From Anabas testudineus (Eukaryota; Chordata; Actinopteri; Anabantiformes; Anabantidae): a DNA stretch of 64,000 bases. Positions within the stretch are counted from its first letter, which is position 1; every line of letters starts with the position of its first letter. Under the pieces are notes generated by a model, which did not search any database, had not been told where the DNA came from, and saw only the letters and a list, made by a program, of their open reading frames with translations. Location: assembly GCF_900324465.2 (NCBI RefSeq), contig NC_046626.1, positions 19,852,459-19,916,458 of the forward strand, in the 5' to 3' direction. Of the stretch, positions 54,401 to 63,819 are shown in pieces. The translations under genes were made by a program, and so were the position numbers.

Positions 54401-57400
54401 ATATTATTGATGCAGCTGTGATGGCCAAATCTAGGACTCCAAAGATTCTCAGTCGTCCATGTGAAGTTGGCCTGAACTTGCCCTGAATAGGCTTGTTAGG
54501 TGAAACAATGGAAGGGGAGGATGTAAAAGATGTAATAGTCACACCTCTGTCAAACCCTCGTACCCCTTAAGTGGGTCGTTAGATGCAGGTGTGCAGGTGT
54601 GAATTGGGCCCGATCTTCCTCGGGATGGATGAAAGGGCAGCATGATAAATAGAAAACAGGTTGTGTCTAAATCCTCCACCTCTGTTGAGAGAGGGGGTGT
54701 TGATTTGCACATGCAAGGTTTCCCTCGCCCCTCTCTCAAACGACTTGTCTTCTTTGGAGAAGAGAAGAGGGATTCCACATGAAAATGGCAAAATCATCCT
54801 CTTACCTGAGACAGGGTTAGTCTTTGGTAAGAAAAAGAGAAATTTCTATAACCATAATTTTTTTCAGGGAAATTCTGGCAGATGTGAGCTGTGATGGCCG
54901 AGTGGTTAAGGCGTTGGACTTGAAATCCAATGGGAGCTTCCCGCGCAGGTTTGAACCCTGCTCACAGCGAATCTCTATGATTAACTCTACAGTAACTTTA
55001 AATTAAATGAAATTTCCACAACATCCGTGGTTTAAGTTTGCTGCACACAGGCTGTCAGAGCTGCTTAATCCTGAGAGATCTGTGTAACTATTCTTCGTGC
55101 AATATTTTCATCTCAGATGTTCTCTGGCATAAGTAAGGTGTAAAATTGTTGATCTAACAAATTGGCTCGGGGTTTCCTCAAGAAGCCTTGCTATGGGCTC
55201 CTTCATGCGCACTGTGATGGCTGAGTGGTTAAGGTATTGCACTTGAAATGCGATGGGGCCTCCCTGAGCAGCTTCCATAGGCAATGCATCCATGCGTGCA
55301 CTGTCACACATCTAAGCCTATTAAGAGAAGTAGGCTGTGGCATTTGTTGTTGTTGTTTCTCCATGATGTTCAACCTAAGACTCTTAAAGTTGCTGACAGT
55401 TTTTATATCTTAACAATATCACTGAAGGGCCCAGAAGGGTTCTAGCTATTTTGGCTTCTGGGGTTTATTTCTGTTTCCTAAACCGATGACAACAGATCTG
55501 CCACCAAGCAACAACATAATCACCAAATAAGACACAACCACCGCTGTGAGCAGGGTTTGAACCTGCGCGGGGAAACCCCATTGGATTTCAAGTCCAACGC
55601 CTTAACCACTCGGCCATCACAGCTCCCACCAGCATACATCTGGGCTTAACAGTAAACGTGAGGTACTGCAAGCAAGTATGCAACACTGTAGTAGTGTATT
55701 TACATGCACACATGAAACCAGGTTAAAATGAGCTTTCTCAAATTCCTCTTAATTTTAAATAAATCTGAGAACGTGCATTACTCTGCAGAGTAATCAGTAA
55801 TTTCAGTATCCAGGTGGTTTCAATGCATTTAAACTCTTTTCCCAATCACCCAAGAAACATGCTTCCTTAAATCTGAGGACCCTGTGTGTGATTAAATACT
55901 CATTATCGCTGTGAGCAGGGTTTGAACCTGCGTGGGGAGTCCCCATTGGATTTCGAGTCCAACGCCTTAACCACTCGGCCATCACAGCTGACACACACAT
56001 CTCTAAATGCTAGACTACTTTTTCCTGATCTTTTGGGAGTTTAAATTCTGTGAGAAATGTGAACGTGTTTGTGAAACTTATTCTCCTCGCGTAGGTTCAA
56101 ACCGTGCTCACAGCGATAATGTGTACTTAATCACAACTCCAACACAGTCAGCGCACATCAGGAGATATGTACAGATACTGTAAGTGGGACAGATTTTAAA
56201 AAACACACATGACTGGCAGCAGCCACAGAGCCAGAGATCAAATGAGATCCAGGACCAATCATGTAAATGGACCAGTTCTGATATGAAAAAAAAATAGTTT
56301 GGTTTGTTCACACTTCAGTGTACTAATGTGAATATAGCCCAACCTGTATACTAAGGATTGGGTCCCCATGGTTAAATATTTAATGCTAGTGGTTCAAATA
56401 GCGGCGCTAATCTGTGTAGGTGCACGTTTAATGACGTATCCCATATTTCAGGTTAGTATTTCAAAAGAAAAGAAACTAAAGTCTCTTTGGATAAAAAGCA
56501 TCAGAGAAATGACTAAATGACTCAGAAAACAATCAAATTTAGAGAAATCTTGTGCGTCCTTCAAACCTCTCACCAGATCACACACTGGCTTTCATCACTT
56601 GTTACTGGGACCATAGATGAGTTAATAGGGCCCTATTCCTAATTAGCTCAGTAGGCTGTTATCAAGTGTCAAACTCACGTCAACATGGTCACAATCAACG
56701 CTTCTGAAAACATTATGTAATGCTATACTGAAAATGCTCAATAATTTGTTTTTATGATGCTTTTTTTTCAGATGAAGCCAACATGTTATCATCCCTCATC
56801 AGTCCCATAAGACACTGGGGTGCTGGAGAATCATCAGCTGAGGATGCAGACAATTCAAGTAAAGCCTTTTCCATCTTGTATTTTAAACATTTTCGTCTGA
56901 CAATGTTCAGAATTACAAACTCAGTGTGATGGTTATTCTCTGTTTACATTCATAACAGCATGGAAAGCAATATAAATGATCCTGGCTATTTAAATATATA
57001 CAAGAAGCATTAATATTGTGCAGTGTTTAGGATGATGACATAATACAGTGAGTTTCAGCCTTCACAACTCTTGAGTGATGTCTAGTACCCATGATCCTGA
57101 AGATTAAAACATTCTCCAAATACACACATTAACCTGGTAATGTAAGTGCATTTAAATACACTGAATGTGTCCAGACTGACTTTACCATTAAGTTTAAAGC
57201 CTCTGTGCCTTTGGGTGTGTTTACAGAGCTGCTAGCATGGCTGAAGTCTCTTAGTCTTACTGTGTCTGTTGGCCTACCCCCATCTACACAAACTCCTTCT
57301 ACATGTGCAGCATACAAAGAAACCCTAAGACCCCTACTCAAGGGCTTGTGCACATATCCAAGAAATACTTAATCTATGTCTGAAATATTTGGCCTGCCAA

Positions 57401-60400
57401 CATATTACCTTCACCTGGTTATTTTAAGAAAAAATAAATCTTCCCTCTAGTTTTCTGACATGAGTTTGATCTTCTTACAGGTACAAGCAGTTTGGAGGTG
57501 AAAGAGAATCAGGATGATAAAATCCATGTGGACTGCAATTTACTCAGAAAATATCACCCATCAACGTTTTACACAACTTTTCCCAGACATGGACCAAGAA
57601 CCCTGAAGAGGAAGCAGCCATTGGTGGATGGCAAAGACCAGCTACTCTACCAAAACCACGTGACTTGTAAAAGAGCAGCCTGGGCCATCACTCAGAAAAA
57701 TGCGCTGGTGCAGCTGAACGAGCTACGACCCGGGCTGCAGTATGAGATTATGTCAAAGACCGGCCCATTGCACGCTCCAGTGTTTTCTGTAGGTGTGGAG
57801 GTAAACGGTACCCACTTTGAGGGTCGAGGACCAACAAAGAAGCAGGCTAAGATGAGGGCTGCAGAGTTGGCTCTCCAGTCATTCATCCAGTTCCCCAACG
57901 CCTCCCAAGCTCATTCTATTATGGGGAACTTCGCCAGCACTGCTATGGATTTTACAGCAGATAAACTGGACATCTCTGACACATTCCTTCAAGAGTTTGA
58001 GCCATCACTGCATGAAAACTTCAATCTCTTGCGTTACAACAAAACAAAAGAGGAGGTTTTCTGCAGTTATTACAAGCACAGACGACTTGTTCGACTCACA
58101 CTGGACTTGGTGTCCTCAACAAATCCAAAAAGACGCACCCTTAGCACCTCATTTACCGAGCATCTCAGTCCAGTTGCGCTGCTCAACAAGCTGCGACCAG
58201 GACTCAGGTACATGTGCCTAACAGAGAGAGTTCATGGCAGGCCGAGGAGGAGTTTTATTATGGTGGTTAGAGTGGAGGGCAGGGTGTTTGAAGGATGTGG
58301 TCACAGTAAAAGACTGGCAAAGGCACAAGCAGCAGCTGCTGCACTGCAGTCTCTTTACAACATAAGTCTGGGACCAGAGAGGAAGGTCATGGGCCTTCAG
58401 AACAGCAAAAATCATCTACCTCAGGTAAGTAGGTCCACTGTCTGCTGTTTTACTAGTACAATTAACACAGTATATGGACAAAAGTCTTCACAGGTTCACA
58501 AATGAAATTAAAACACAAAGTTCAGGGTTCAAAATCAGCTGCACTTTTTCTGAATAAAGTTATTCCTGAACCTTCAGTTCAACGTCTCAGATATTTGTCT
58601 TATAAATAGTTTTTTCGAACTGTAGATTAAAATATGTTTCTCCATCATGTTATGGGTCGGCTGCCTTAGTCTCCAAAGGGCGACAAACTCTCACTGAAGG
58701 TGCCCAGGAAGCAAATTCCTGCCATTATAAAAAGACAGTTCAGTAATAAAATGATCAAGTCTATTGAGAAAAAAACAGATCATACAGCAAAGTAGATTTC
58801 ACAGGGATCTGTACTGCAGAAAAATGACAGTACATGTCTTTCTAAGTGTTTTAGACATACTTCCCTCACATGGAAACACCACAAATCACCCGTCAGCTTC
58901 AAGCAGTGACAATGAATTTGCCCTTTATCTATTTAGCTTCCAACAGTCCTCTAAATGGTCTGGATAAATGGGTCTGAGGTGCGCCGTATGCTACCAAATC
59001 GAGTGTGCCACACATTAGCATGACCATCATGTCCTGAGGCCTCAGAGCTGGATGGTGTCCTGTACGCTCGCCCGTAGCATCTAAACAACTTCATTATGTC
59101 TCAGAGCCTCTGAGAATCGTCTTCAGCGTTTTTATGAATACAAGAAGATTTGTCTCCCAACATCAACTCCACAGAGCTGAAGGGGGCGACTGAACATGGC
59201 TGATGTAGAACTCATTCAGATATGCAAAAGGCATATTAGCAAGATAAGACATGCAGATGCTTTATTAAATCCTGGGGGGGGGATTTTAAAAGAGAGTCCA
59301 CAGACAGGTAGATGCAACAAAATCATTTTAGATGAGAAAAGGATTTTGATTTGAACATAATGTGTTTTTACGCTGCTGCAGACTGACCCTCTTTGTGCAG
59401 CAGATGATTTTCTCCACAGCCCCTCCAACTGATCATTTAGCATCATCCCTCCCTTCAATATGAACTGTCTGTCAGCCGGCGTGACGCATTAATGAACATT
59501 ATTACAGCACATTAGGGATGAAGGAGGAGAGGCAGCAGACCAAGGAGATTGAGGTGGAGCGAGAAGGCGGTGTGAAGAGCATAATAATCTGACAGATAAT
59601 TGTTTAACACACTCATTACACACGACCTTGTGTCACTGTCATCCAGAAATCGTTGAGCAGAGACTTTCACTCCCAAAAAAACCTGGATGCTCTCACAAAA
59701 TGAGCACGAAAAACATTTAAAAAAGAACGTTGGAGACACTGAGGTCATGAAGACAGACACTCAGGTAGTTCCACACATACTGATACGGATAAAGACTGTA
59801 CAGTGGATTTCAGACAAAACAGCGTTTAGACTGTCTCAGATTTAAGTAATAATCTAATATTTATATCTATAATAATACAAAAATATTTGTGCAAAATAAT
59901 ATATATAATAATATATATGAATTAGTTAAATGACCAGTTTAAGATACTGGGTTTCTTGTGTATGTTTCTGATTTCCTCAGGAAGAACTAGACAAACGTGT
60001 GACGTCTCAAATTTCACATAACATTTCCTAGGGAGCGGGAACATTTGAGGAGTTATATTAGATTAGATTCAACTTTATTGTCATTACACATGTACAAGTA
60101 CAAGGCAATGAAATACAAGTTAGCACATAAGTAGGTGAGTGAGGCGTCAGTGGGGGCAGTGTTCAGTAGAGTAACTGTGCGAATGGGAGGTGGTTCTTCT
60201 TCAATGTGAAGAGGCCTTCATGACCAGGCTGGAGGTGTTGGTGGACAGGACAGGTCCTCTGAGACGTGGGTTCCCAGGAACTTGAAGCTGGAGGCACGTT
60301 CAACAGTCGTCTCGTTGATGTGGATGGGGTCAAGTCCACAATGAGCTCCTTGGTCTTAGTGGAATTAAGGAGCAGGTTATTAGCAGCTCCTCCAGCTGTA

Positions 60401-63400
60401 CCTCCTCCATGTAGGCTCATGTCATCGTTGTCACTTCTGGTGAAAACAGGTCTGCGGCTTTCTCAGCATCAAGGTTTTTAATCTGGCAGCTCTTGATACT
60501 GGAGCACAATCAGCTGTTTCCTGCAAAGTCTGGCTGCGAGTTTATGTTTGTTTGTTAGAAAAATCTATCTGCAAGTTTATGACAGTGATGAACCAAGACG
60601 ATAAATATGTGATTAAACATAGTTTGAACATAATATTTTATTAAATGTTGTTTTTATGTTTTAGGTCTTAAGTGAATTTCAGCTATTTTAGAAGAGATTT
60701 TAATACTTTACATTAGATTCTGAGCAGGAAATAATCCTAAAGATGAACGAGACAGTCAAGAGAGGGATTGACTCTTTGTTGATCTTGATAATAAATATGT
60801 TGGAATTCATTAATGGTGGAAATCCTGGATTCAAATTGAAACTAAACAAAGACGTATTTAAGTTACATGTTGAACATTGGATGTATTATTTTCCCTAATT
60901 GATGGTGTAGCAGCAGATTGGTTAAAGTACAAATGGTTCCAGTGAAACTATAACCCCATTAAACTGGATGTGACACGCTCCGACCATTAGCCAAAACAAA
61001 TCTTATGAAATTAAACCAGCTTTATTCCTCAAGTCATTAAAGCTGCATAAAACATGACATCAAATCGTTCTGATGGTTTTTTGATGAGATGATGGGGACG
61101 ATCATGTACTAGGGAGCAATAAGTAGTTTAAAGTTTAGACAACGAGTGGAAGTCGAGTTTACCCACCAATCACATAACATTTAGCAAACATGAATTATTT
61201 ACAGCTGCTGCTGGACTCATTTCGGACTGTCAAATATTTCATCTGCTTCCTCCAAGTTGTGGAAAGAGACTGATGGTCTGAGCAGTTATTTAAATACTAA
61301 ACTTAATATTAATTTACTTTGGGTGACACATGAAAATACTAATATATATACAGGACGTCTCTACAGGGAGGTTTTGTTTTGAAGCTCCTCCTGGTGTTTT
61401 GTGGGTCCGTGCTGCATATAGAAACTAACTTTAACTTCCTGTTGTCTGCCAGAAGAATGACAGTCATCTAAAAATATAATTAGGCATATTTTGACAACTA
61501 GAACTGCGACACCTCTTCCTCTGCAGGCTGGAAGAGTTTAGAGAAAGAAAACTCTGGGCCATTATTGACAGACCGTCAGAGAGTTTTGGCAAGTCCATCA
61601 CTAAAAATCCATCCTCCTGGTCCAGGCAAATGTCACCGCTGTTGGTGCATCTCTGCAGACTTAGTTTAAAAGTTTTCAGCACTTGTTGTCAGAGGAAAAT
61701 AAGATAGCAGAAGTCTCGTTGTCCTCGGGTTTAAATATAGGTTGAACAGAATGCACTGTGCAGACTTTATGTCAAATTAACTGTGGGAACATTAACAGTC
61801 AGGACCAGCACAGACATGAGGCAAGTATTGATTAAGAATGATTCAGATGAGCTTTTACTGTAATAAAATGTCTTTATGCACAACGGTAACCAGATATTTC
61901 AGATTAATTTATGGACAAATGCTTCTTGTGTGAAAGATTTACTGTGTGAAGAGTTACTTCACAGTAGCATCTTTTAAAAACCTGTAAATTCACACAACAA
62001 ACAGATTGTTTATGGATATTTCTGCATGTTTTTTTTTTATACACATCTCATAATAAACATAATAAGCTATAACTTTGCAGATCTGGTGCAGATATATAAA
62101 CATTTCCTTTTCTTTACCAGTTCTTCGCAGAGTCGATCTTCCACCTGGTGAGAGAGAAATACACCGAACTGACGCGCAGTTGTTTTTCTACCTCGCACGC
62201 CCGTCACAAGGTCCTGGCAGGAATCGTAATGACCAGAGGTGAGATCGACATTCACAATGTCAAAGGTGTCTGTTGAATCAGCTGAAGCTACAATTCCTCT
62301 CCTCTTTTAAGAAGTTTATAGTGAGTGTCCGGACAACAACTGGATTGTCTTAGGTCATTCTCACAACAACTGGTGGAGACCAAAAGGGAGCTTAAAGAGA
62401 GGGAATATTGGGCACATGTCAGAGGGACACAGACAAGACTCCAAATGAATCAACACACTGTTTCCTACCTGCAGCTAAAAGTGTAAATTAGCAACAACAT
62501 CAACATTTTATCCTGTTCAGTCCACGTAACACATCAAGTCTACAACTGTCGACTTCAGATGACTAAACTCCTGAGTTTGGAGTTCGTCAGGATGAATCGT
62601 GAACAGATCTTGTGACTCATCACTTTAAAAACTAGGGTCAAAATGTGTTTTCTACTTGTATGAACTTAACATTCGAAGCAATCAGAGCAGCAGAGGAGCA
62701 TCTGAGTCCTTCTTACATTAAAACGCATCACCGCAACTCCAACAAGCGATTGCCTCACGTTACCCTGCAGATCCAGAGGGCAGACTGTCATCTTTACCGT
62801 CCTGTGGCTCTTTGATGAGGCCAGCTTGCAACACAACACCCTTATTTATGTTTTTCAGGCGATGGAGTGATTCTCCAGTTATGCACTTTTCATTAGCCGT
62901 CCCAGCTTGTTAACATTCAGCTTGTGACAAGAGCACAGGGGGAATGTCTAGTTTTTCTGCTATGAGAGTCAGATGAGGCTTCTAGTTTGAACTGTATCAA
63001 ATGTCAAATGTCTTGATCCATCAGAGAGTTAATCACTTTGTTCAACGTGTGATCAGAACTCTGGATGTAACAGAGATCTGTGGTTCTGTTAACCTGTTCT
63101 TCCACCACCTCCTCTCGCTGCAGGGTTTGACCTCCGAACAGCCCAGGTTGTGTCTCTGGCCACAGGGACCAAGTGTCTAGACTCAGACAACACAAGCGAC
63201 TGCGAGTTAACACTCAGCGACTGCCACGCTGAAGTCGTCAGCAGGAGGGCGCTGGTTCGATTCCTGTACGCTCAGCTGGAGCTGCTGCTCTGGTACAAAC
63301 ACTGATCTTTAATTAATCTTGATCTGTTATTTTCTTCCTGGTCTTCAAACACATATATGTATTTCAGTCTGGCTTGTGCAGTTTTGCTCTAAAATGTTCA

Positions 63401-63819
63401 GATTTCATGAGGATTATACCTGCAAAACATTATATAGTCCAGTTTGTGCTGTAATGTGTCCATAAAATGTTCATTTATCCAGTTTATGTGGATTTTGCTT
63501 CAGTCTAGCTCTTAAAATTTAAAATTCTGTTTAGTTTTCAGGAGAATTAAGACCGTGAAATCTAATTTTGTTCAGCTTTCAGGTGGATGTTACCAGTGAA
63601 ATAATAAATGAAATAAATCTTTCAAAGTTACTTATTTCTTGTCTTTTGTTGTCGTTCCTCTCTGAAGTAGGTCGGCAGATGCTGAGGAATCGATTTTCAT
63701 ACCAAGCAAAGGCAGCGATGGGTTCCAGCTGAGGGACGACGTCTTCTTCCACATGTACGTCAGTTCCTCGCCGTGTGGAGACGCTCGACTCAACTGTCCC
63801 TACGAGACCACAGCTGCAC
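45309..63819 (+). CDS. ADARB2: ADAR3 / RED2, double-stranded RNA-binding deaminase-family protein (5' part, runs off the window)
   Basis: ADARB2 is a nervous-system ADAR paralogue that binds dsRNA and ssRNA, shows no editing activity in mammals, and is thought to antagonise ADAR1/2. Exons: 45309-45402, 56772-56858, 57481-58424, 62121-62238, 63124-63292 and 63671-63819 (or 63668-63819); phases agree throughout. The order is R domain, two dsRBDs (exon 3) and the N-terminal half of the deaminase domain. Identity to ADARB2 rather than ADARB1 rests on the R domain in exon 1, the exon 2 peptide matching human DKVSILSTFLAPFKHL in position, STSSLEVKENQ (human STSSAEVKENR), and the inter-dsRBD block YKHRRLVRLTLDLVSST (human YGRRRLLCRALDLVGPT). 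Deaminase residues visible are DCHAEVV and SSSPCGDARL. The remaining deaminase exons lie beyond the right edge. Confidence 0.93.
48098..48185 (+). mobile_element. Possible tRNA-derived SINE head
   Basis: ATGCTCAGCGGGTAAAGTG resembles a Pol III A box in the form used by fish tRNA-derived SINEs (GGCTCAGCGGGTAGAGTG). About 40 bp later GGGTTAGGGGTCCC sits where a B box should be, followed by CTGCAGCGCAGTG. The tail typical of such SINEs (TGTCCTTGGGCAAGACACTG) is not recognisable, so the copy is truncated or old. Confidence 0.4.
50505..50521 (+). promoter_or_regulatory. CTCF-like motif next to a tRNA gene
   Basis: CCTGTAGGGGGCAGCAG is close to the vertebrate CTCF core and lies 45 bp from the tRNA-Ser gene at 50567. 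The same core also occurs in dispersed fish repeats, so occupancy is uncertain. Confidence 0.35.
50567..50648 (-). tRNA. tRNA-Ser (anticodon TGA), copy 1
   Basis: An 82-bp intronless type II tRNA gene. The acceptor stem GCTGTGA pairs fully with TCACAGC (discriminator G). The A box is TGGCCGAGTGG, the anticodon loop CTTGAAA reads TGA, the variable arm is GGGG-TCT-CCCC, the T stem GCAGG/CCTGC, and the B box GGTTCAAACCC. It decodes UCA (and UCN by wobble). It lies in ADARB2 intron 1, antisense to the host. No TTTT terminator is seen within 100 bp downstream. Confidence 0.95.
51085..51300 (-). mobile_element. Tc1/mariner element, terminal fragment beside tRNA copy 2
   Basis: It starts on TA with CACTGCCTGTCCAAAAAC, then TAATATTTGGTTGGACCG and TTTAGCTTTGATTACAGCAC, the left end and subterminal sequence of a fish Tc1 family (GGCCTGTCC...TTGGACCGCCTTTAGC type). 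It continues to CCTAAAGATTCTCAATGGGA, antisense transposase sequence. It then breaks off, with the tRNA-Ser gene beginning about 130 bp later. Confidence 0.75.
51429..51510 (-). tRNA. tRNA-Ser (anticodon CGA), copy 2
   Basis: 82 bp with the same body as copy 1. The anticodon loop is CTCGAAA (CGA, decoding UCG) and the variable arm GGGG-ACT-CCCC. Acceptor and T stems pair perfectly and the B box is GGTTCAAACCC. No close TTTT follows. It is antisense to ADARB2. Confidence 0.95.
51511..54269 (+). other. ADARB2 intron 1, between tRNA copies 2 and 3
   Basis: No gene seen. The segment 53.58-53.77 kb is notably complex, with TGACAGCTGTGG (MEIS/TGIF-like plus E-box), GTAATTAATGGC and TTTCATTTACTTATAA, and is a candidate enhancer. 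The rest is ordinary AT-rich intron. Confidence 0.4.
54270..54335 (+). pseudogene. tRNA-Ser-like pseudogene
   Basis: CTGATAGCTGAGTGG, then GTTGGACTTAAAATCCAGTGG, then TGTTCAACCCATACTC follow the order D-arm, anticodon arm and T-arm of the local tRNA-Ser genes. The D-loop and variable arm are shortened, the acceptor stem is lost and the anticodon position has become TAA. It is an old decayed copy. Confidence 0.6.
54888..54969 (+). tRNA. tRNA-Ser (anticodon TGA), copy 3, sense orientation
   Basis: 82 bp, the only complete copy on the + strand (sense to ADARB2); anticodon at 54921-54923. Acceptor and anticodon stems are intact. The variable arm is GGGA-GCT-TCCC, a compensated change from GGGG/CCCC. 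The T-loop is TTTGAAC instead of TTCAAAC, so the normally invariant C56 of the T-loop and B box has become T, which should weaken TFIIIC binding and the G19-C56 pair. It may be on the way to being a pseudogene. Confidence 0.85.
55209..55275 (+). pseudogene. tRNA-Ser pseudogene (5' two-thirds)
   Basis: CACTGTGATGGCTGAGTGG, then TTAAGGTATTGCACTTGAAA, then TGCGATGGGGCCTCCCTG retain the A box, an anticodon arm (TGA, stem remodelled to TTGCA/TGCGA) and part of the variable arm. The T arm and the 3' acceptor strand are replaced by unrelated sequence. Confidence 0.75.
55542..55623 (-). tRNA. tRNA-Ser (anticodon TGA), copy 4
   Basis: 82 bp, identical to copy 1 except for the variable-arm loop (GGGG-TTT-CCCC). 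All stems pair and the A and B boxes are canonical for this family. It is antisense to ADARB2, without a TTTT terminator in the next 60 bp. Confidence 0.95.
55907..55988 (-). tRNA. tRNA-Ser (anticodon CGA), copy 5
   Basis: 82 bp. The anticodon is CGA and the variable arm GGGG-ACT-CCCC as in copy 2. It differs by one base (G to A) between variable arm and T stem. The 3' flank (CGATAATG on the tRNA strand) is shared with the inverted fragment at 56085-56120. No close TTTT follows. Confidence 0.94.
56085..56120 (+). pseudogene. tRNA-Ser 3'-half fragment, inverted relative to copy 5
   Basis: CTCGCGTAGGTTCAAACC followed by GTGCTCACAGCGATAATG preserves the T arm, 3' acceptor strand, discriminator and 3' flank of copy 5 with a few substitutions. 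The 5' half is absent. Confidence 0.75.
56859..57480 (+). other. ADARB2 intron 2
   Basis: A 0.6 kb intron from the AATTCAA|gtaaag donor to the TTCTTACAG acceptor. Nothing else was recognised. Confidence 0.6.
57481..58424 (+). CDS. ADARB2: ADARB2 exon 3: both dsRNA-binding domains
   Basis: One 944-nt exon, as in other ADARB genes. dsRBD1 runs from KNALVQLNELRPGLQY to GPTKKQAKMRAAELAL. dsRBD2 runs from SPVALLNKLRPGLRYM to GHSKRLAKAQAAAAAL. Both keep the helix-2 Lys patch (KKxAK, KRLAK) that contacts the RNA backbone. The linker between them is longer and more basic than in ADARB1. The acceptor is TTCTTACAG|GTACAA and the donor CCTCAG|gtaagt. Confidence 0.95.
58425..62120 (+). other. ADARB2 intron 3
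   Basis: A 3.7 kb intron containing one minus-strand LINE fragment (60055-60470) and a symmetric octamer-like motif, ATATGCAAAAGGCATAT, at about 59219-59235. No coding sequence was found. The segment 59.1-59.6 kb is more complex than its surroundings. Confidence 0.5.
60055..60470 (-). mobile_element. LINE 3' fragment (L2/CR1/Rex-like), inserted antisense
   Basis: On the minus strand NNLLLNSTKTKELIVDLTPS matches the 'LxLNxxKTKELIVDFRR' block that follows the RT domain. Decayed C-terminal sequence follows (HVSGNP-type and LTW-type regions out of frame), then the 3' UTR and the tail GACAATAAAGTTGAATCTAA ending near 60060. The copy is 5' truncated, as usual for LINEs. The segment is a neighbour in the same protein of the one seen at 31975-32290. 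Confidence 0.8.
62121..63819 (+). CDS. ADARB2: ADARB2 exons 4-6: N-terminal half of the deaminase domain
   Basis: Exon 4 (62121-62238) encodes FFAESIFHLVREKYTELT and the HARHKVLAGIVMTR block. Exon 5 (63124-63292) encodes GFDLRTAQVVSLATGTKCL and SDCHAEVVSRRALVRFLY, where His and Glu of HAE are the zinc ligand and proton shuttle and the preceding Asp is the inositol-phosphate-linked residue of ADAR2. Exon 6 (63671-63819) encodes FFHMYVSSSPCGDARL, whose Cys is the second zinc ligand. The third zinc Cys and the inositol-hexakisphosphate pocket lie beyond the window. Confidence 0.92.
62239..63123 (+). other. ADARB2 intron 4
   Basis: A 0.9 kb intron with nothing recognised. It begins CAGAG|gtgaga and ends CTCGCTGCAG. 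Confidence 0.6.
63293..63670 (+). other. ADARB2 intron 5 with degenerate tandem repeat
   Basis: A short intron. From about 63365 to 63600 the words CAGT(C/T)TG, AAAATGTTCA and GTGGAT(T/G)TT recur at irregular 60-80 bp steps, suggesting an old, diverged tandem array. It ends in the tandem acceptor GAAGTAG. Confidence 0.4.

Noticed and set aside
54415-54426. A 12-bp match to the tRNA-Ser 5' end (GCTGTGATGGCC)
   Set aside because: No anticodon or T arm follows. It may be a tRNA scrap, but the match is too short to annotate alone.
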